Shown: piece by piece, positions 1-9,103 of the stretch
Layout: each line of letters opens with the position of its first letter
How positions within the stretch are numbered: the first letter of the stretch is position 1
NCBI RefSeq assembly: GCF_014466955.1
Contig: NZ_AP023396.1
Span: 6,076,001 to 6,140,000 of the forward strand
Direction: 5' to 3'
From: Nocardia wallacei
GTDB taxonomy: Bacteria; Actinomycetota; Actinomycetes; Mycobacteriales; Mycobacteriaceae
DNA: 64,000 nucleotides
Translations under genes and position numbers: made by a program
Notes under the pieces: generated by a model
Databases searched by the model: none
Seen by the model: the letters and a program-made list of their open reading frames with translations, nothing else
Told to the model about the DNA's origin: nothing

Positions 1-748
1 TATCGCGGCGCGACATGGCCCCGACGACGGTGAGGTCCAGCAGCCCGTCGTCCAGGCGGGCATCGGGACAGATCAGCATGCCGCCGCCGTAGGTGCGGCC
101 GTTTCCGACGGCGACCATCACCGCGGGCGTCTCGATCACCGTGTCGCCGGATTCGCCTGGCGTGCCGGACAATTCGATGCGGTAGGGCACGGCCAGGCCG
201 CCGGTGAGTTCGGCGAGCGCGGCGACGGTGTAACGCAGCGACCCCTTCGGCCGCCGCATCCGGTTGGCGCGCAAGGTGACCCGGGCGTCGAAACCGGTGC
301 CGGTGACGGTGGCGAAGCGCAGCGGCCCGCCGTATTCGGCCCGCACCGTGCCGGAGTCGATCTCCCCGAGGTCGATCGCGCGAGCCTTACCGGCCAGGAC
401 GATATCGACGGCCGCTGTGACATCGTCGGGAATGCCCAGCTCGCGGGCCAGGTCGTTACCGGTACCGCCCGGCACCAGACCCAGCGGCACCCCGCTGCCC
501 GCGAGTGCCTGCAGCGCCAGGCACACCAGACCGTCACCACCGGCGCACACCACGGCGTCCGGCGGCGTGCCATCGGCCAGTGCCGCCCGGACCAGCTCGA
601 CCGATTCCGCGGCGGTCGCGCCGTGCACCTGCGCCACCTCGACGCCGCGATCGGCGAACCGCGCCCGCGCCGCTGCCGCCGCCACCGCACCCCGGCCCTG
701 CCCGGACAGCGGGTTCGTGACCAGCAGGACCGATGGGGTACCGCTCAC
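1..748 (-). CDS. Diacylglycerol/lipid kinase (DagK family), 3' end cut by the window edge
   Basis: Lipid kinase expected to phosphorylate diacylglycerol or a related lipid at the membrane. The first 249 codons are visible. They show the DAGK catalytic domain with the nucleotide-binding GGDG motif at residues 70-73 and GGTGND near 94-99. The GTG start at 748 is preceded by GAGAGG and opens VSGTPSVLLVTNP, the usual family N-terminus. The codirectional AGPS-like flavoprotein, TetR gene and glpD nearby match the M. tuberculosis Rv2252-Rv2249c block, so this is probably the Rv2252 orthologue. Family assignment is firm; the exact lipid substrate is not visible. Confidence 0.9.
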   Translation of the reverse strand, partial: MSGTPSVLLVTNPLSGQGRGAVAAAAARARFADRGVEVAQVHGATAAESVELVRAALADGTPPDAVVCAGGDGLVCLALQALAGSGVPLGLVPGGTGNDLARELGIPDDVTAAVDIVLAGKARAIDLGEIDSGTVRAEYGGPLRFATVTGTGFDARVTLRANRMRRPKGSLRYTVAALAELTGGLAVPYRIELSGTPGESGDTVIETPAVMVAVGNGRTYGGGMLICPDARLDDGLLDLTVVGAMSRRD

Positions 749-878
749 AGCTCCGACCTCTCACCGTACGTGCGGACATCCGCCGAGATCCGCTTGGAGA
801 ATGCTACGGCCGACCCGTCGCCGTCCGCGTGGTCGCGGTCCTGCCTCGACAAACCCACAGCGGCGCAGCGGAACTCGC

Positions 879-2519
879 TCACGGGATCAGCTTGCCGGGA
901 TTGAGGATGCCGACCGGGTCGACCGCCGCCTTGACCGCGCGCAGCACCTCGACACCGAGATCGCCGATCTCCGCGGACAACCACGGGCGGTGATCCGCGC
1001 CGACGGCGTGATGATGGGTGATGGTCCCGGCCGCCGCAGCGATGGCATCGCCCGCCGCGCGCTTGGCCCGCAGCCACTGCTCGATCGGATCGTCGAGTTG
1101 CTTCGCCACCACGGTGAAATACAGCGACGCGCCGGTCGGATAGGTGTGCGAGATGTGGCACATCACCAGCGCCGGAGTGCCCTGGGCCGACAGCGAATCG
1201 GTGAGCGCCGCGGTCACCTCGGCCTTCAGCCGCGACAGGTTCGACCAGCTGGTCGCGGTTTCCAAGGTCTCGCAGAGGATTCCGACATCCAGCAGCGCGT
1301 CGCGCAGATACGGCGCGGCGAACCGGCCGCGCTCCCATTCCCGGGCAGGCTGTTCACCGAGCGCGGTGCCACCGGCCGTGGCGAGCAGCGCGGTCGCCTC
1401 GGCGGTGCGGGCCGCGACGTGCGCCGCGCTGCCCTCGAACGTGGTGATCGCCAGGCACCCCGTCACGGACTCGCCGCCGACGTCGCCCGAACGCGCCAGG
1501 TTGAGCCCCGTCTCGGCCTCGTCGGACAGGCGCAGCACGGTGGGCGCCGCCCCGGCTTGCACCACGGTGCGCAGCGCCGCCGCGCCGGTGGCGAAGTCCG
1601 GGAACGACCAGGCCTGGTACGCAACGGTTTCCGGCACCGGATGCACCCGCAGCGTGACCGCCGTGATCACCCCGAGTGTGCCCTCCGATCCGGCGAACAG
1701 TTCCCGCAGATCGGGGCCGGCGGCCGAGGCGGGGGCGCGCCCGAGGGCCAGGGAGCCGCCCGGGGTGGCGATCAGCATGCGCTGGATCATGTCGTCGAAG
1801 CGCCCGTAGCCCGCCGACGCCTGCCCCGACGAGCGGGTCGCCGCGAAGCCGCCGATGCTGGCGAACTCGAAGCTCTGCGGGAAATGGCCGAGCGAAAGGC
1901 CATGCTCCCCAAGGATTCTCTCCGCCTGCGGGCCGGTGAGTCCCGCGCCCAGGGTGGCGGTGCCACTCACCGGATCGATTTCGCTCACCGTATCGAGCCG
2001 CCGCAGGTCGACGGCGATCACGGCGTCGAAGCGATCGCGGACCGGGTCCACGCCGCCCACCACGCTGGTCCCGCCGCCGAAGGGCACCACGGCCAGACCC
2101 TGTGCGGCGCAATACGCGAGCACCGCTACCACCTGCTCGTGGTCGGCGGGATAGACGACGGCGTCGGGCGCGTCCTGCGGGCCGTCGGCGCGACGGCGCA
2201 GCAGATCGGGCGTGCTCTTGCCACCGGCGTGCAGGAGCCGGTCCCGGTGGTCGACCGATACGTACTCCGCACCGACCACCGCGGACAACCCCGCGAACCC
2301 CGCCGCCGTCAGCGTCGAGTCGCGGAGCGGCACGTCGCCCTCATCGCGACGAGCCACCGGCTCCCCGGACACTCCGAACACCTGCGCCAGCAGCGTCCGG
2401 ATCCGCTCCGGAAGCGGCGCATGACCGGCCGGAACACCCCAGGCGTCCCACACCATACGCGGGCGCGACCCCGACTCGCCCGGCATTCGCGGCGAAGTGT
2501 GCTCATGCATGTCCGTCAT
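879..2519 (-). CDS. FAD-binding oxidase, alkyl-DHAP-synthase-like (Rv2251 type)
   Basis: A 546-residue flavoprotein of the FAD_binding_4 / FAD-oxidase_C family, resembling alkyldihydroxyacetonephosphate synthase. The PCMH-type FAD site has GGGTSVVGG at about 148-156. Near the C-terminus THHHAVGADH lies in the catalytic cap, and the protein ends in ILNPGKL, typical of the family. It is divergent from a TetR gene and lies with a lipid kinase and glpD, which suggests glycerolipid or ether-lipid metabolism (inference). The ATG at 2519 has no obvious Shine-Dalgarno sequence and may be leaderless; the palindrome at 2521-2555 abuts it, so repression by the TetR protein is likely. Substrate unknown. 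Confidence 0.85.
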   Translation of the reverse strand: MTDMHEHTSPRMPGESGSRPRMVWDAWGVPAGHAPLPERIRTLLAQVFGVSGEPVARRDEGDVPLRDSTLTAAGFAGLSAVVGAEYVSVDHRDRLLHAGGKSTPDLLRRRADGPQDAPDAVVYPADHEQVVAVLAYCAAQGLAVVPFGGGTSVVGGVDPVRDRFDAVIAVDLRRLDTVSEIDPVSGTATLGAGLTGPQAERILGEHGLSLGHFPQSFEFASIGGFAATRSSGQASAGYGRFDDMIQRMLIATPGGSLALGRAPASAAGPDLRELFAGSEGTLGVITAVTLRVHPVPETVAYQAWSFPDFATGAAALRTVVQAGAAPTVLRLSDEAETGLNLARSGDVGGESVTGCLAITTFEGSAAHVAARTAEATALLATAGGTALGEQPAREWERGRFAAPYLRDALLDVGILCETLETATSWSNLSRLKAEVTAALTDSLSAQGTPALVMCHISHTYPTGASLYFTVVAKQLDDPIEQWLRAKRAAGDAIAAAAGTITHHHAVGADHRPWLSAEIGDLGVEVLRAVKAAVDPVGILNPGKLIP

Positions 2520-2520
2520 G

Positions 2521-2555
2521 CGTTACAGTCTGACATAGAATGTCAAGCAGTAACG
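2521..2555. promoter_or_regulatory. Two-layer palindromic operator for the TetR protein
   Basis: Outer arms CGTTAC (2521-2526) and GTAACG (2550-2555) are perfect reverse complements, as are inner arms TGACAT (2531-2536) and ATGTCA (2540-2545). The site fills the short gap between the divergent flavoprotein and TetR genes and overlaps the first possible ATG of the latter. This geometry is typical of an autoregulating TetR operator. Confidence 0.75.
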
Positions 2556-2569
2556 AAGGTGGCACCGCC

Positions 2570-3184
2570 ATGCACACGATCGACACCACCGGCACCGACG
2601 AGATGTCCGCCATCGACGTGGCGATCCTCGACGCGGGTCGCGCCTGCGTAGAGGAATTCGGTGTCCGGCGCACCACGCTCTCCGAGGTCGCGCGCCGCGC
2701 CGGGGTCAGCCGGCCCACGGTGTACCGCCGCTGGCCCGACACCCGGTCGCTGATCGCGGAGCTGCTGGTCCGCGAAATGCGCGGCATCGTCGGCAAGACG
2801 ATGCCCGCGCGCGGCCCCGCACGAGCCCGGCTGGTGGAGGGTGTGGTGGCGGGCGCGGCCATGCTGCGCTCGAACCGGTTGTTCGCCAAGATCTTCCGCA
2901 CCGACACCGACCTGATGCTGACCTACGTGTTCGGCCGCCTCGGCCGCAATCAGCACGAGCTCATCCTCCTTTTCGCCGCGGTCATCCGAGAGGGCCAGCG
3001 CGACGGTTCCATCCGCGACGGCAACCCCGACCACCTGGCCACCATGGTCCTGCTGATGAGCCAGTCCGCGGTCCAGTCCGCCGCCACGGTCGGCGACCTC
3101 CTCGCCCCCCACCACCTCGACACCGAACTGGCCCGCGCCATCGACGGCTACCTCGTCCCCGACGGCGCCGAGCGACTCGCATGA
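2570..3184 (+). CDS. TetR/AcrR family transcriptional regulator
   Basis: A 204-residue repressor with an N-terminal helix-turn-helix (TLSEVARRAGVSRPTVYRRW, about residues 37-56) and a divergent C-terminal ligand domain. I prefer the ATG at 2570, which follows GAAGGTGG, over the in-frame ATG at 2540, because the latter lies inside the palindromic operator. The gene is divergent from the AGPS-like flavoprotein and upstream of glpD. It is the positional equivalent of Rv2250c and probably controls this lipid cluster; the effector is unknown. Confidence 0.88.
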   Translation: MHTIDTTGTDEMSAIDVAILDAGRACVEEFGVRRTTLSEVARRAGVSRPTVYRRWPDTRSLIAELLVREMRGIVGKTMPARGPARARLVEGVVAGAAMLRSNRLFAKIFRTDTDLMLTYVFGRLGRNQHELILLFAAVIREGQRDGSIRDGNPDHLATMVLLMSQSAVQSAATVGDLLAPHHLDTELARAIDGYLVPDGAERLA

Positions 3185-3726
3185 CCACCGCACCTGTCAC
3201 GAAGACCTTTGCAGCCCAGACCATTACGCAAGCCGGCGTGGCGCGCTGTGCGCCCGGATGCCCGTCCACGGGACAACTCCGCGCCGGGCGGCCCAGCGGC
3301 ACCGCGCCATGGTCGCGGCGGGATCGCCGTCCGGGTCGGCCCGGGCGACCGACGAACGAGAATGGACACCCGGCAGCGGCGAGTACGCCGATGAGCGGCG
3401 GACCGGAACAGCCGGTAGCGGCAGCGACGATACACGCCGATACGGCCTGGGCTACGACAGCCCGGACAGGGCGGGCGACGAGGTGCGCCGATACGGCCCG
3501 GGCTACGACGGCCCCGGCAGCGGGCAAGCGGCAGCGACGAGACACGCCGATATGGATATGGCCAGGGGTGGAACAGCCCAGGCAGGGCAAACGACGAGGT
3601 GCGCCGATGCGGCCTGGGCAGGGCAGCCCGAGCCGGTGGGCGGGCGAAGTGCCATGGGTGACGGGAGTGGCCGATGCGGGGCGGCCGGGACGGGCAGGGC
3701 GACCGGTGATCGAGAGGTGAGGTGCC
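3185..3726. repeat. Degenerate GC-rich tandem repeats between tetR and glpD
   Basis: No convincing gene lies in these 540 bases. Four imperfect units beginning CGCCGAT occur at 3435, 3486, 3545 and 3602 (51-59 bp apart). The sequence around the glpD start (GTGCCATGGGTGA, about 3720) is duplicated 73 bp upstream (about 3650). Two frames stay open across the region but give only Arg/Gly/Ala/Pro-rich low-complexity peptides, so I treat it as noncoding repeat DNA that may carry the glpD leader. Confidence 0.6.
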
Positions 3727-5325
3727 ATGGGTGATCGGAGTGGCGGGATATCCTGGGGGGCAAGTGGTTCGGGGGATTCGGCGCTCAACGCGGGGCGGCG
3801 GGAGCGGGAGTTGCTGGCGCTCGGGGATGGCGCGGTGGTGGATGTGCTGGTGATCGGGGGTGGGATCACCGGTGTCGGGACGGCTCTGGACGCGGCGAGC
3901 CGAGGGTTGCGGACCGTTCTGGTGGAGCAGCACGATCTCGCGTTCGGTACCAGCCGGTGGAGTTCGAAGCTGGTACACGGAGGGCTGCGGTATCTGGCCA
4001 GTGGCGGGGTGGGGATCGCGCACGAGAGCGCGGTGGAGCGCGACGTGCTGCTCACCACCACCGCACCGCACCTGACCCGGGCGCTTCCGCAGGTGGTGCC
4101 GCTGCTGCCGGAGGTCGGCGCAGCCCAGCGGACGCTGGTACGGGCCGGATTCGCGGCGGGTGACGTGCTGCGGCGCACGGCCGGTACCCCGGCGGCGGTA
4201 CTTCCCCGGTCGCGGCGGATCGCGGCCGCCGAAGCCTTGCGCTTGGCTCCGACGCTGCGCCGCAACGGTTTACGCGGCGGCCTGCTCGCCTGGGACGGGC
4301 AGTTGGCCGACGATGCCCGCCTCGTGGTCACGATCGCCCGCACCGCCGCGGCCTACGGGGCGGCGGTCCTGACTCGGGTTCGCGCGCAACAGGTCACGGG
4401 CGATTCGGCAGTCCTGCACGACACCCTGACCGGCGCGACCCTCACCGTCCGAGCTCGTTCGGTCGTCAATGCCACCGGCGTCTGGGCCGACCGGGTCGAT
4501 CCGAGCATCGAACTGCGCCCCAGCCGCGGCACCCACCTGGTGTTCGACGCGGCCGCGTTCGGCGGCCTGAGCGCCGCGCTGACCGTGCCCGTCCCGGGCA
4601 GCACCAGCCGCTTCGTCTTCGCCTTCCCGGCCGCGCACAACCGCGTGTACCTCGGCCTCACCGACGAGGACGCACCCGGGCCGGTCCCGGACGAGCCGGA
4701 GCCCTCCGCCGCGGAGATCGACTTCCTGCTCGAGACCGTCAACACGGTGCTGCGCGAGCCCTTGCGCCGCAGTGATATCCGCGGACGCTTCGCCGGTCTG
4801 CGTCCGCTGCTGCGCACCGCAGGCGACAGCACCGCCGACATCTCCCGCGAACACGCGGTGCTGCACTCCCCCGGCGGCCCGATCACCGTCGTCGGCGGCA
4901 AACTCACCACCTACCGCAAGATGGCCGAAGATGCCGTCGACGCCGCGGTGGCCGCCGCCGGGCTGTCCGCCGAGCCCTGCCGCACCAAGCGAATACCGTT
5001 GGTGGGCGCGGTCTCCGGCGCCGTTCGCGACCATCTCGCCGCGCCACCGGTGCTGATCGAACGGTACGGCGCCGACGCCACGGAGATTCTCCGCTCGGCT
5101 CGGGAGAATCCGGCGCTCGCCGAGCCGGTCGCACCCGGAATCGACGTGCTGCGAGCCGAGTTCGCCTATGCGGTCACCCACGAGGGCGCGCTGCACCCGG
5201 ACGACCTGCTGGACCGCCGCACTCGCATCGGCTTGGTCGACTCCGACCGCGCGGCCGCCCTTCCTGCCGCCCGAGCCGCGTTCGCCGAGTCGCCGTCGGG
5301 CTCCGGTCCTACCACGCGCGCCTGA
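3727..5325 (+). CDS. glpD: Glycerol-3-phosphate dehydrogenase (FAD-dependent)
   Basis: Oxidises sn-glycerol 3-phosphate to dihydroxyacetone phosphate and feeds electrons to the quinone pool at the membrane. The 532-residue protein has an N-terminal FAD Rossmann motif GGGITGVGTALDAA near residue 40, the GlpD signature SSKLVHGGLRYL near 80, and a C-terminal DAO_C domain. Length is normal for the family. The ATG at 3727 follows GAGAGGTGAGG. By position it matches glpD1 (Rv2249c), linked to the lipid kinase and AGPS-like flavoprotein. A degenerate repeat region lies just upstream. Confidence 0.93.
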   Translation: MGDRSGGISWGASGSGDSALNAGRRERELLALGDGAVVDVLVIGGGITGVGTALDAASRGLRTVLVEQHDLAFGTSRWSSKLVHGGLRYLASGGVGIAHESAVERDVLLTTTAPHLTRALPQVVPLLPEVGAAQRTLVRAGFAAGDVLRRTAGTPAAVLPRSRRIAAAEALRLAPTLRRNGLRGGLLAWDGQLADDARLVVTIARTAAAYGAAVLTRVRAQQVTGDSAVLHDTLTGATLTVRARSVVNATGVWADRVDPSIELRPSRGTHLVFDAAAFGGLSAALTVPVPGSTSRFVFAFPAAHNRVYLGLTDEDAPGPVPDEPEPSAAEIDFLLETVNTVLREPLRRSDIRGRFAGLRPLLRTAGDSTADISREHAVLHSPGGPITVVGGKLTTYRKMAEDAVDAAVAAAGLSAEPCRTKRIPLVGAVSGAVRDHLAAPPVLIERYGADATEILRSARENPALAEPVAPGIDVLRAEFAYAVTHEGALHPDDLLDRRTRIGLVDSDRAAALPAARAAFAESPSGSGPTTRA

Positions 5326-5348
5326 CCACACACCGTGCCAACACCGCC

Positions 5349-6143
5349 TCAGGACTTGTTGCCGCCCAAGCGGAACCCCACTCCCGTGGGATCGGTCACG
5401 GCGGCCATTCGCCCGTACGGAGTGTCCTCCGGCTCCTGCACCACCGCGCCGCCCAGATCGACCACCGTCTCGACGGCGGCATCGACATCCTCGGCGCCGA
5501 AGTAGACGTGCCAGCCGCCCGGCACCTCGACGGGGAACACCGAGGTGTCCATCACCCCGCCGAGCATCGGCGTGGTGGAATGGATTGTCGTGTAACGGAA
5601 CTCGGCGGCGTCGGAGATGGTGAACGGATCCTGCCAGCCGAACGCGTTGCGGTAGAACTCGAGTGCCGCCGGATAGGCGGCGGTGTGCAGCTCGAACCAC
5701 GACGGAATACCGACGTGCTCGCTCCACCGGCCGTCGCTGACGGTCCCGAGCGCCCCGAATCCGCGGTGGACGCCCGGCTGCCAGACGCCGATGCCCGCGC
5801 CGCCCGGATCGCCGACGACGGCCATGCGGCCCAGAACCGCCACGTCCATCGGCGGCAGCACCACCTGCCCGCCGTTCGCGGCGGCGGCGTCGACCGTGGC
5901 CTGCGCGTCGGGGCTGTTCAGATAGACGGTCCACTGGTCGGGCCCGCCCGAGGTGCCGTCGTTGCGCATCGCACCCGCGACGGGCTCGCCGTCCTTGCTG
6001 AAGGAGATATACCCGCCCAGCTCCGGGCCGCCCCGTTCGGCGGCCCAGCCGAACAGCTCGCCGTAGAACGCGACGGCACCGTCCGGGTCGGTGGTGAACA
6101 GATCGACCCAGATGGGATCGCCGGGCTTGAAGGTATAGGTCAT
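5349..6143 (-). CDS. VOC (glyoxalase/bleomycin-resistance fold) family protein, two domains
   Basis: A 264-residue protein made of two vicinal-oxygen-chelate modules. The first begins GDPIWVDLFTTDP and the second starts near residue 135 (GIPSWFELHT); each carries the YxxxFGW signature (FYGELFGW, FYRNAFGW). Such proteins are usually hydroxylase-like or glyoxalase-like; no reaction can be assigned. I chose the ATG at 6143, preceded by GAGGAGC, over an upstream in-frame start. It is convergent with glpD, with 23 bases between stop codons. Confidence 0.85.
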   Translation of the reverse strand: MTYTFKPGDPIWVDLFTTDPDGAVAFYGELFGWAAERGGPELGGYISFSKDGEPVAGAMRNDGTSGGPDQWTVYLNSPDAQATVDAAAANGGQVVLPPMDVAVLGRMAVVGDPGGAGIGVWQPGVHRGFGALGTVSDGRWSEHVGIPSWFELHTAAYPAALEFYRNAFGWQDPFTISDAAEFRYTTIHSTTPMLGGVMDTSVFPVEVPGGWHVYFGAEDVDAAVETVVDLGGAVVQEPEDTPYGRMAAVTDPTGVGFRLGGNKS

Positions 6144-6334
6144 GATCGCTCCTCGGTCGCGGTCGAAGGTCACCGGTAGAGACGGCGCGACGCCCGCGAA
6201 CTCATCGGGCCGCTCGGCCTGAAGAATGGTTCAGGTCCAATGGTGATCACCGACCGGCACGAGCCCGCTCGCCGGGAACCGAGCCGCCTCGACAGTGGGT
6301 AGCGTTTGTGAACTTACCGGCGTACGCTCCTCCC

Positions 6335-8605
6335 ATGACCGAGTGGCAGCCCACCGCGTGCATCCTCTGCGAGTGCAACTGCGGCATTCAGGTCCTGGTC
6401 GGGCCCGACGGCCGTCGTTTCGAGAAGATCCGCGGTGACAAGCTGCACCCCGCCTCGGCGGGCTACACCTGCAACAAGGCCCTCCAGCTGGACCATTACC
6501 AGAACGGGCGCACCGGCCGCCTGACCGCGCCGCTGCGCCGCCGCCCCGACGGCACCTTCGAGGAAATCGACTGGGACACCGCGATTTCCGAGATCTCCGA
6601 GCGAATGCTGCGGATCGGCGCCGAACACGGCGGCGAGTCCATCTTCTATTACGGTGGCGGCGGCCAGGGCAATCATCTGGGCGGCGCCTACGCCCCGGCC
6701 ACCATGGCGGCCTACGGCATGCGCTACCGGTCCAGCGCGCTGGCACAGGAGAAGACCGGAGACTTCTGGGTGGGCGCCCGCATGGCCGGGCATCCGCTGC
6801 GGGCGGATGTCGAGCACGCCGAGGTCGCGTTCTTCGTCGGCAAGAATCCGTATCAGTCGCACGGCTTTCCGCGTGCCCGCACGGTACTCAAGGAGATCGC
6901 CCGCGACCCGGGCCGCTCCATCGTCGTACTCGACCCGGTGCGCACCGAGACCGCCGAGCTGGCCGACTTCCACCTGCAACTGCGTCCCGGCACCGACGTC
7001 TACCTGCTCACCGCGATGGCCGCGATCCTGCTGCGCGACGACCTGATCGCGCACGACTGGCTGGCCGAGCACGCCGACGGTGTCGCGGAGGTGCTCGCCG
7101 TCCTGCGCACGGTGCCCATCGAGAAGTACTGTGCCATCGCCGATGTCGATCTCGACCTGGTGACCGCCGCGACGCACCGCATCGCCCGCGCCGAGTCCGT
7201 CGCCGCCCTGGAGGATCTCGGAGTCCAGATGAACCGCTACTCGACGGTGGTCAGCTATGTCGAGAAGCTGGTGTGGCTGCTCACCGGAAATCTCGGCAAA
7301 CCCGGTACCCAGTACGCCTTTTCGGGTCTGACCGCACTCGGGCACGATCGCGGCCATCCCGCCGACGCCGGGCCGCGCAGCCCCGTAGCCGGCGCGCGGA
7401 TCGTCAGCGGCCTGGTGCCGTGCAACGTGATCAGCGAGGAGATCCTCACCGACCATCCGGCCCGCTATCGCGCCATGATGGTGGAGAGCGCCAACCCGGC
7501 GCATTCGCTGGCGGATTCGGCCCGGATGCGGCAGGCGCTGGCCGCCCTGGATCTGGTCGTGGTGATCGACATCGCGATGACCGAGACCGCGCGGCTGGCC
7601 GACTACGTACTCCCGGCACCGACCCAGTTCGAGAAGTACGAGGCGACGTTCTTCAATTTCGAATTCCCGCGCAACGTCTTCCAGCTACGGCACCCGATAC
7701 TGCCGGCACCGCCGAACGTGCTGCCGGAGCCGGAGATTCACGCCCGGCTCGTCGAGGCGTCCGGCGCCGTGACCGAGGACGACTACGCCCCGCTGCGCGA
7801 CGCGCTCGCCCAGGGCCGGGAGGCGTTCGCCATGGCCTTCCTGGGCATTCTCGCCGACCGGCGCAAGGCGAAACTCGCACCGGTACTACTGTATCGGACG
7901 CTGGGCCCCACCCTCCCCGACGACGCCGACGCCGCCGCGCTGCTGTGGGCCGCCGCCTACAACTGCGCCCGCAAGAATCCGAAGGGTGTCGAACGCGCCG
8001 GATACGGCACCGGCCCGCAGGCCGGAGAGCGCCTGTTCGAGGCGATCCGCACCGGCAGGCACGGCGTGGTCATCACCGACGACGCCGTCGAGGAGACCTG
8101 GAATCGCCTGCGCGACGGCAGAATCGAACTGAACATCCCCGAACTGCTGGCGGTGGTGGCCGATCTGCCCGAGCCGCCGGCCGCGCAGGACTGGCCGTTC
8201 GTGCTGGCCGCCGGCGAGCGGCGGGCCTTCACGGCCAACACGATCATGCGCGACCCGCGCTGGCGCAAGCGCGACGACGGCGGCGCCCTGCGCATCAGCA
8301 CCGCCGACGCCCAGCGGCTCGGCTTGGTCGCCGGTGACTTCGTGCGCGTCACCACGCGCCGCGGCAGCACCGAGGTGCCTGTCGAACCCACCGACCGGAT
8401 GCGCGCCGGTCACCTCGCCCTGCCGAACGGCTCGGGCCTCACCGTCTTCGACACCGACGGCACGGCCGTCTTCGACACCGACGGCACGGTGCTCACCAGC
8501 GGCGCGGCACCGAACGAGCTGACCGAGTACGACGCTCGCGACGAATGGGTCGGCACCCCGTGGCACAAGTACGTTCCCGCCCGTATCGATACCGTGGACG
8601 CATGA
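6335..8605 (+). CDS. Molybdopterin (bis-MGD) oxidoreductase with N-terminal [4Fe-4S] site
   Basis: A 756-residue catalytic subunit of the formate dehydrogenase/nitrate reductase superfamily. The N-terminus has the Fe4S4 ligands CILCECNC followed by GYTCNK. A molybdopterin-binding core follows, then a C-terminal MoCo dinucleotide-binding domain (about residues 620-745, GDFVRVTTRRG). No dedicated electron-transfer or membrane subunit is adjacent. The ATG at 6335 lies six bases after TACGCT, so a leaderless transcript is possible. It overlaps the next gene, an HxlR regulator, by four bases. The reaction is unknown. Confidence 0.87.
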   Translation: MTEWQPTACILCECNCGIQVLVGPDGRRFEKIRGDKLHPASAGYTCNKALQLDHYQNGRTGRLTAPLRRRPDGTFEEIDWDTAISEISERMLRIGAEHGGESIFYYGGGGQGNHLGGAYAPATMAAYGMRYRSSALAQEKTGDFWVGARMAGHPLRADVEHAEVAFFVGKNPYQSHGFPRARTVLKEIARDPGRSIVVLDPVRTETAELADFHLQLRPGTDVYLLTAMAAILLRDDLIAHDWLAEHADGVAEVLAVLRTVPIEKYCAIADVDLDLVTAATHRIARAESVAALEDLGVQMNRYSTVVSYVEKLVWLLTGNLGKPGTQYAFSGLTALGHDRGHPADAGPRSPVAGARIVSGLVPCNVISEEILTDHPARYRAMMVESANPAHSLADSARMRQALAALDLVVVIDIAMTETARLADYVLPAPTQFEKYEATFFNFEFPRNVFQLRHPILPAPPNVLPEPEIHARLVEASGAVTEDDYAPLRDALAQGREAFAMAFLGILADRRKAKLAPVLLYRTLGPTLPDDADAAALLWAAAYNCARKNPKGVERAGYGTGPQAGERLFEAIRTGRHGVVITDDAVEETWNRLRDGRIELNIPELLAVVADLPEPPAAQDWPFVLAAGERRAFTANTIMRDPRWRKRDDGGALRISTADAQRLGLVAGDFVRVTTRRGSTEVPVEPTDRMRAGHLALPNGSGLTVFDTDGTAVFDTDGTVLTSGAAPNELTEYDARDEWVGTPWHKYVPARIDTVDA

Positions 8606-9099
8606 AACGCACGACCTTCGCGAACTGGCCCTGCTCGGTCGCCCGCACCGTCGACCTGATCGGCGACTGGTGGACGCCACTGGTGCTGCGCGAAGCCTAT
8701 TACGGCACAACGCGTTTCGACGACTTCGAACGGGTGCTGGGCCTGAGCCGCAACGTCCTCACCCAGCGCCTGACCCGGCTGGTCGAGGAGGACATGCTGC
8801 AGCGGGTCCGCTATCAGGAGCGCCCCGCCCGCTACGAGTACCGGCTGACCGACAAAGGACGGGACTTCTTCCCGGTACTGCTCGCGATCATGCGCTGGGG
8901 CGACCGCTGGGTCGCACCCGAGGCGGGTCCGCCGGTCGTCGCGCACCACGAGACCTGCGACCACGACACGCACGCCGAGGTGGTCTGCGCCCACTGCCGC
9001 GAGCCGCTGCGGCACGGCGAGGTGTCCTCGCGGCTGGGGCCGGGCTTCCCCGACCGGCACCGCGACACCGCCTTGGCCACCGGACGTTTCACCGCCTGA
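8602..9099 (+). CDS. HxlR-type winged-helix regulator with C-terminal Cys/His cluster
   Basis: A 165-residue HxlR-family DNA-binding protein. Residues 10-100 contain the winged helix (RTVDLIGDWWTPLVL, then LSRNVLTQRL). The C-terminal part carries CDHDTHAEVVCAHC, a possible metal or redox-sensing site that lies beyond the minimal HxlR domain. The start overlaps the stop of the molybdopterin oxidoreductase in an ATGA junction, so the two are co-transcribed and translationally coupled. It probably senses redox state or a substrate of that enzyme (inference). Confidence 0.85.
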   Translation: MKRTTFANWPCSVARTVDLIGDWWTPLVLREAYYGTTRFDDFERVLGLSRNVLTQRLTRLVEEDMLQRVRYQERPARYEYRLTDKGRDFFPVLLAIMRWGDRWVAPEAGPPVVAHHETCDHDTHAEVVCAHCREPLRHGEVSSRLGPGFPDRHRDTALATGRFTA

Positions 9100-9103
9100 C
9101 CGG

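Noticed and set aside
264..2651. Very long plus-strand open frame (795 codons) opposite the AGPS-like gene
   Set aside because: It is the antisense shadow of a clear flavoprotein gene; composition is Arg/Ala/Gly/Pro-rich with no domain. Similar shadows occur opposite most genes here because of high G+C.
3181..3720. Open frames across the tetR-glpD gap as a protein-coding gene
   Set aside because: Two frames are open but both give low-complexity Arg/Ala/Gly/Asp peptides following the DNA repeats, and neither has a ribosome binding site or recognisable domain.
6335..8605. Selenocysteine-containing formate dehydrogenase
   Set aside because: No in-frame TGA interrupts either Mo-enzyme gene; the YdeP-type enzyme has Cys in NMCHESSG.
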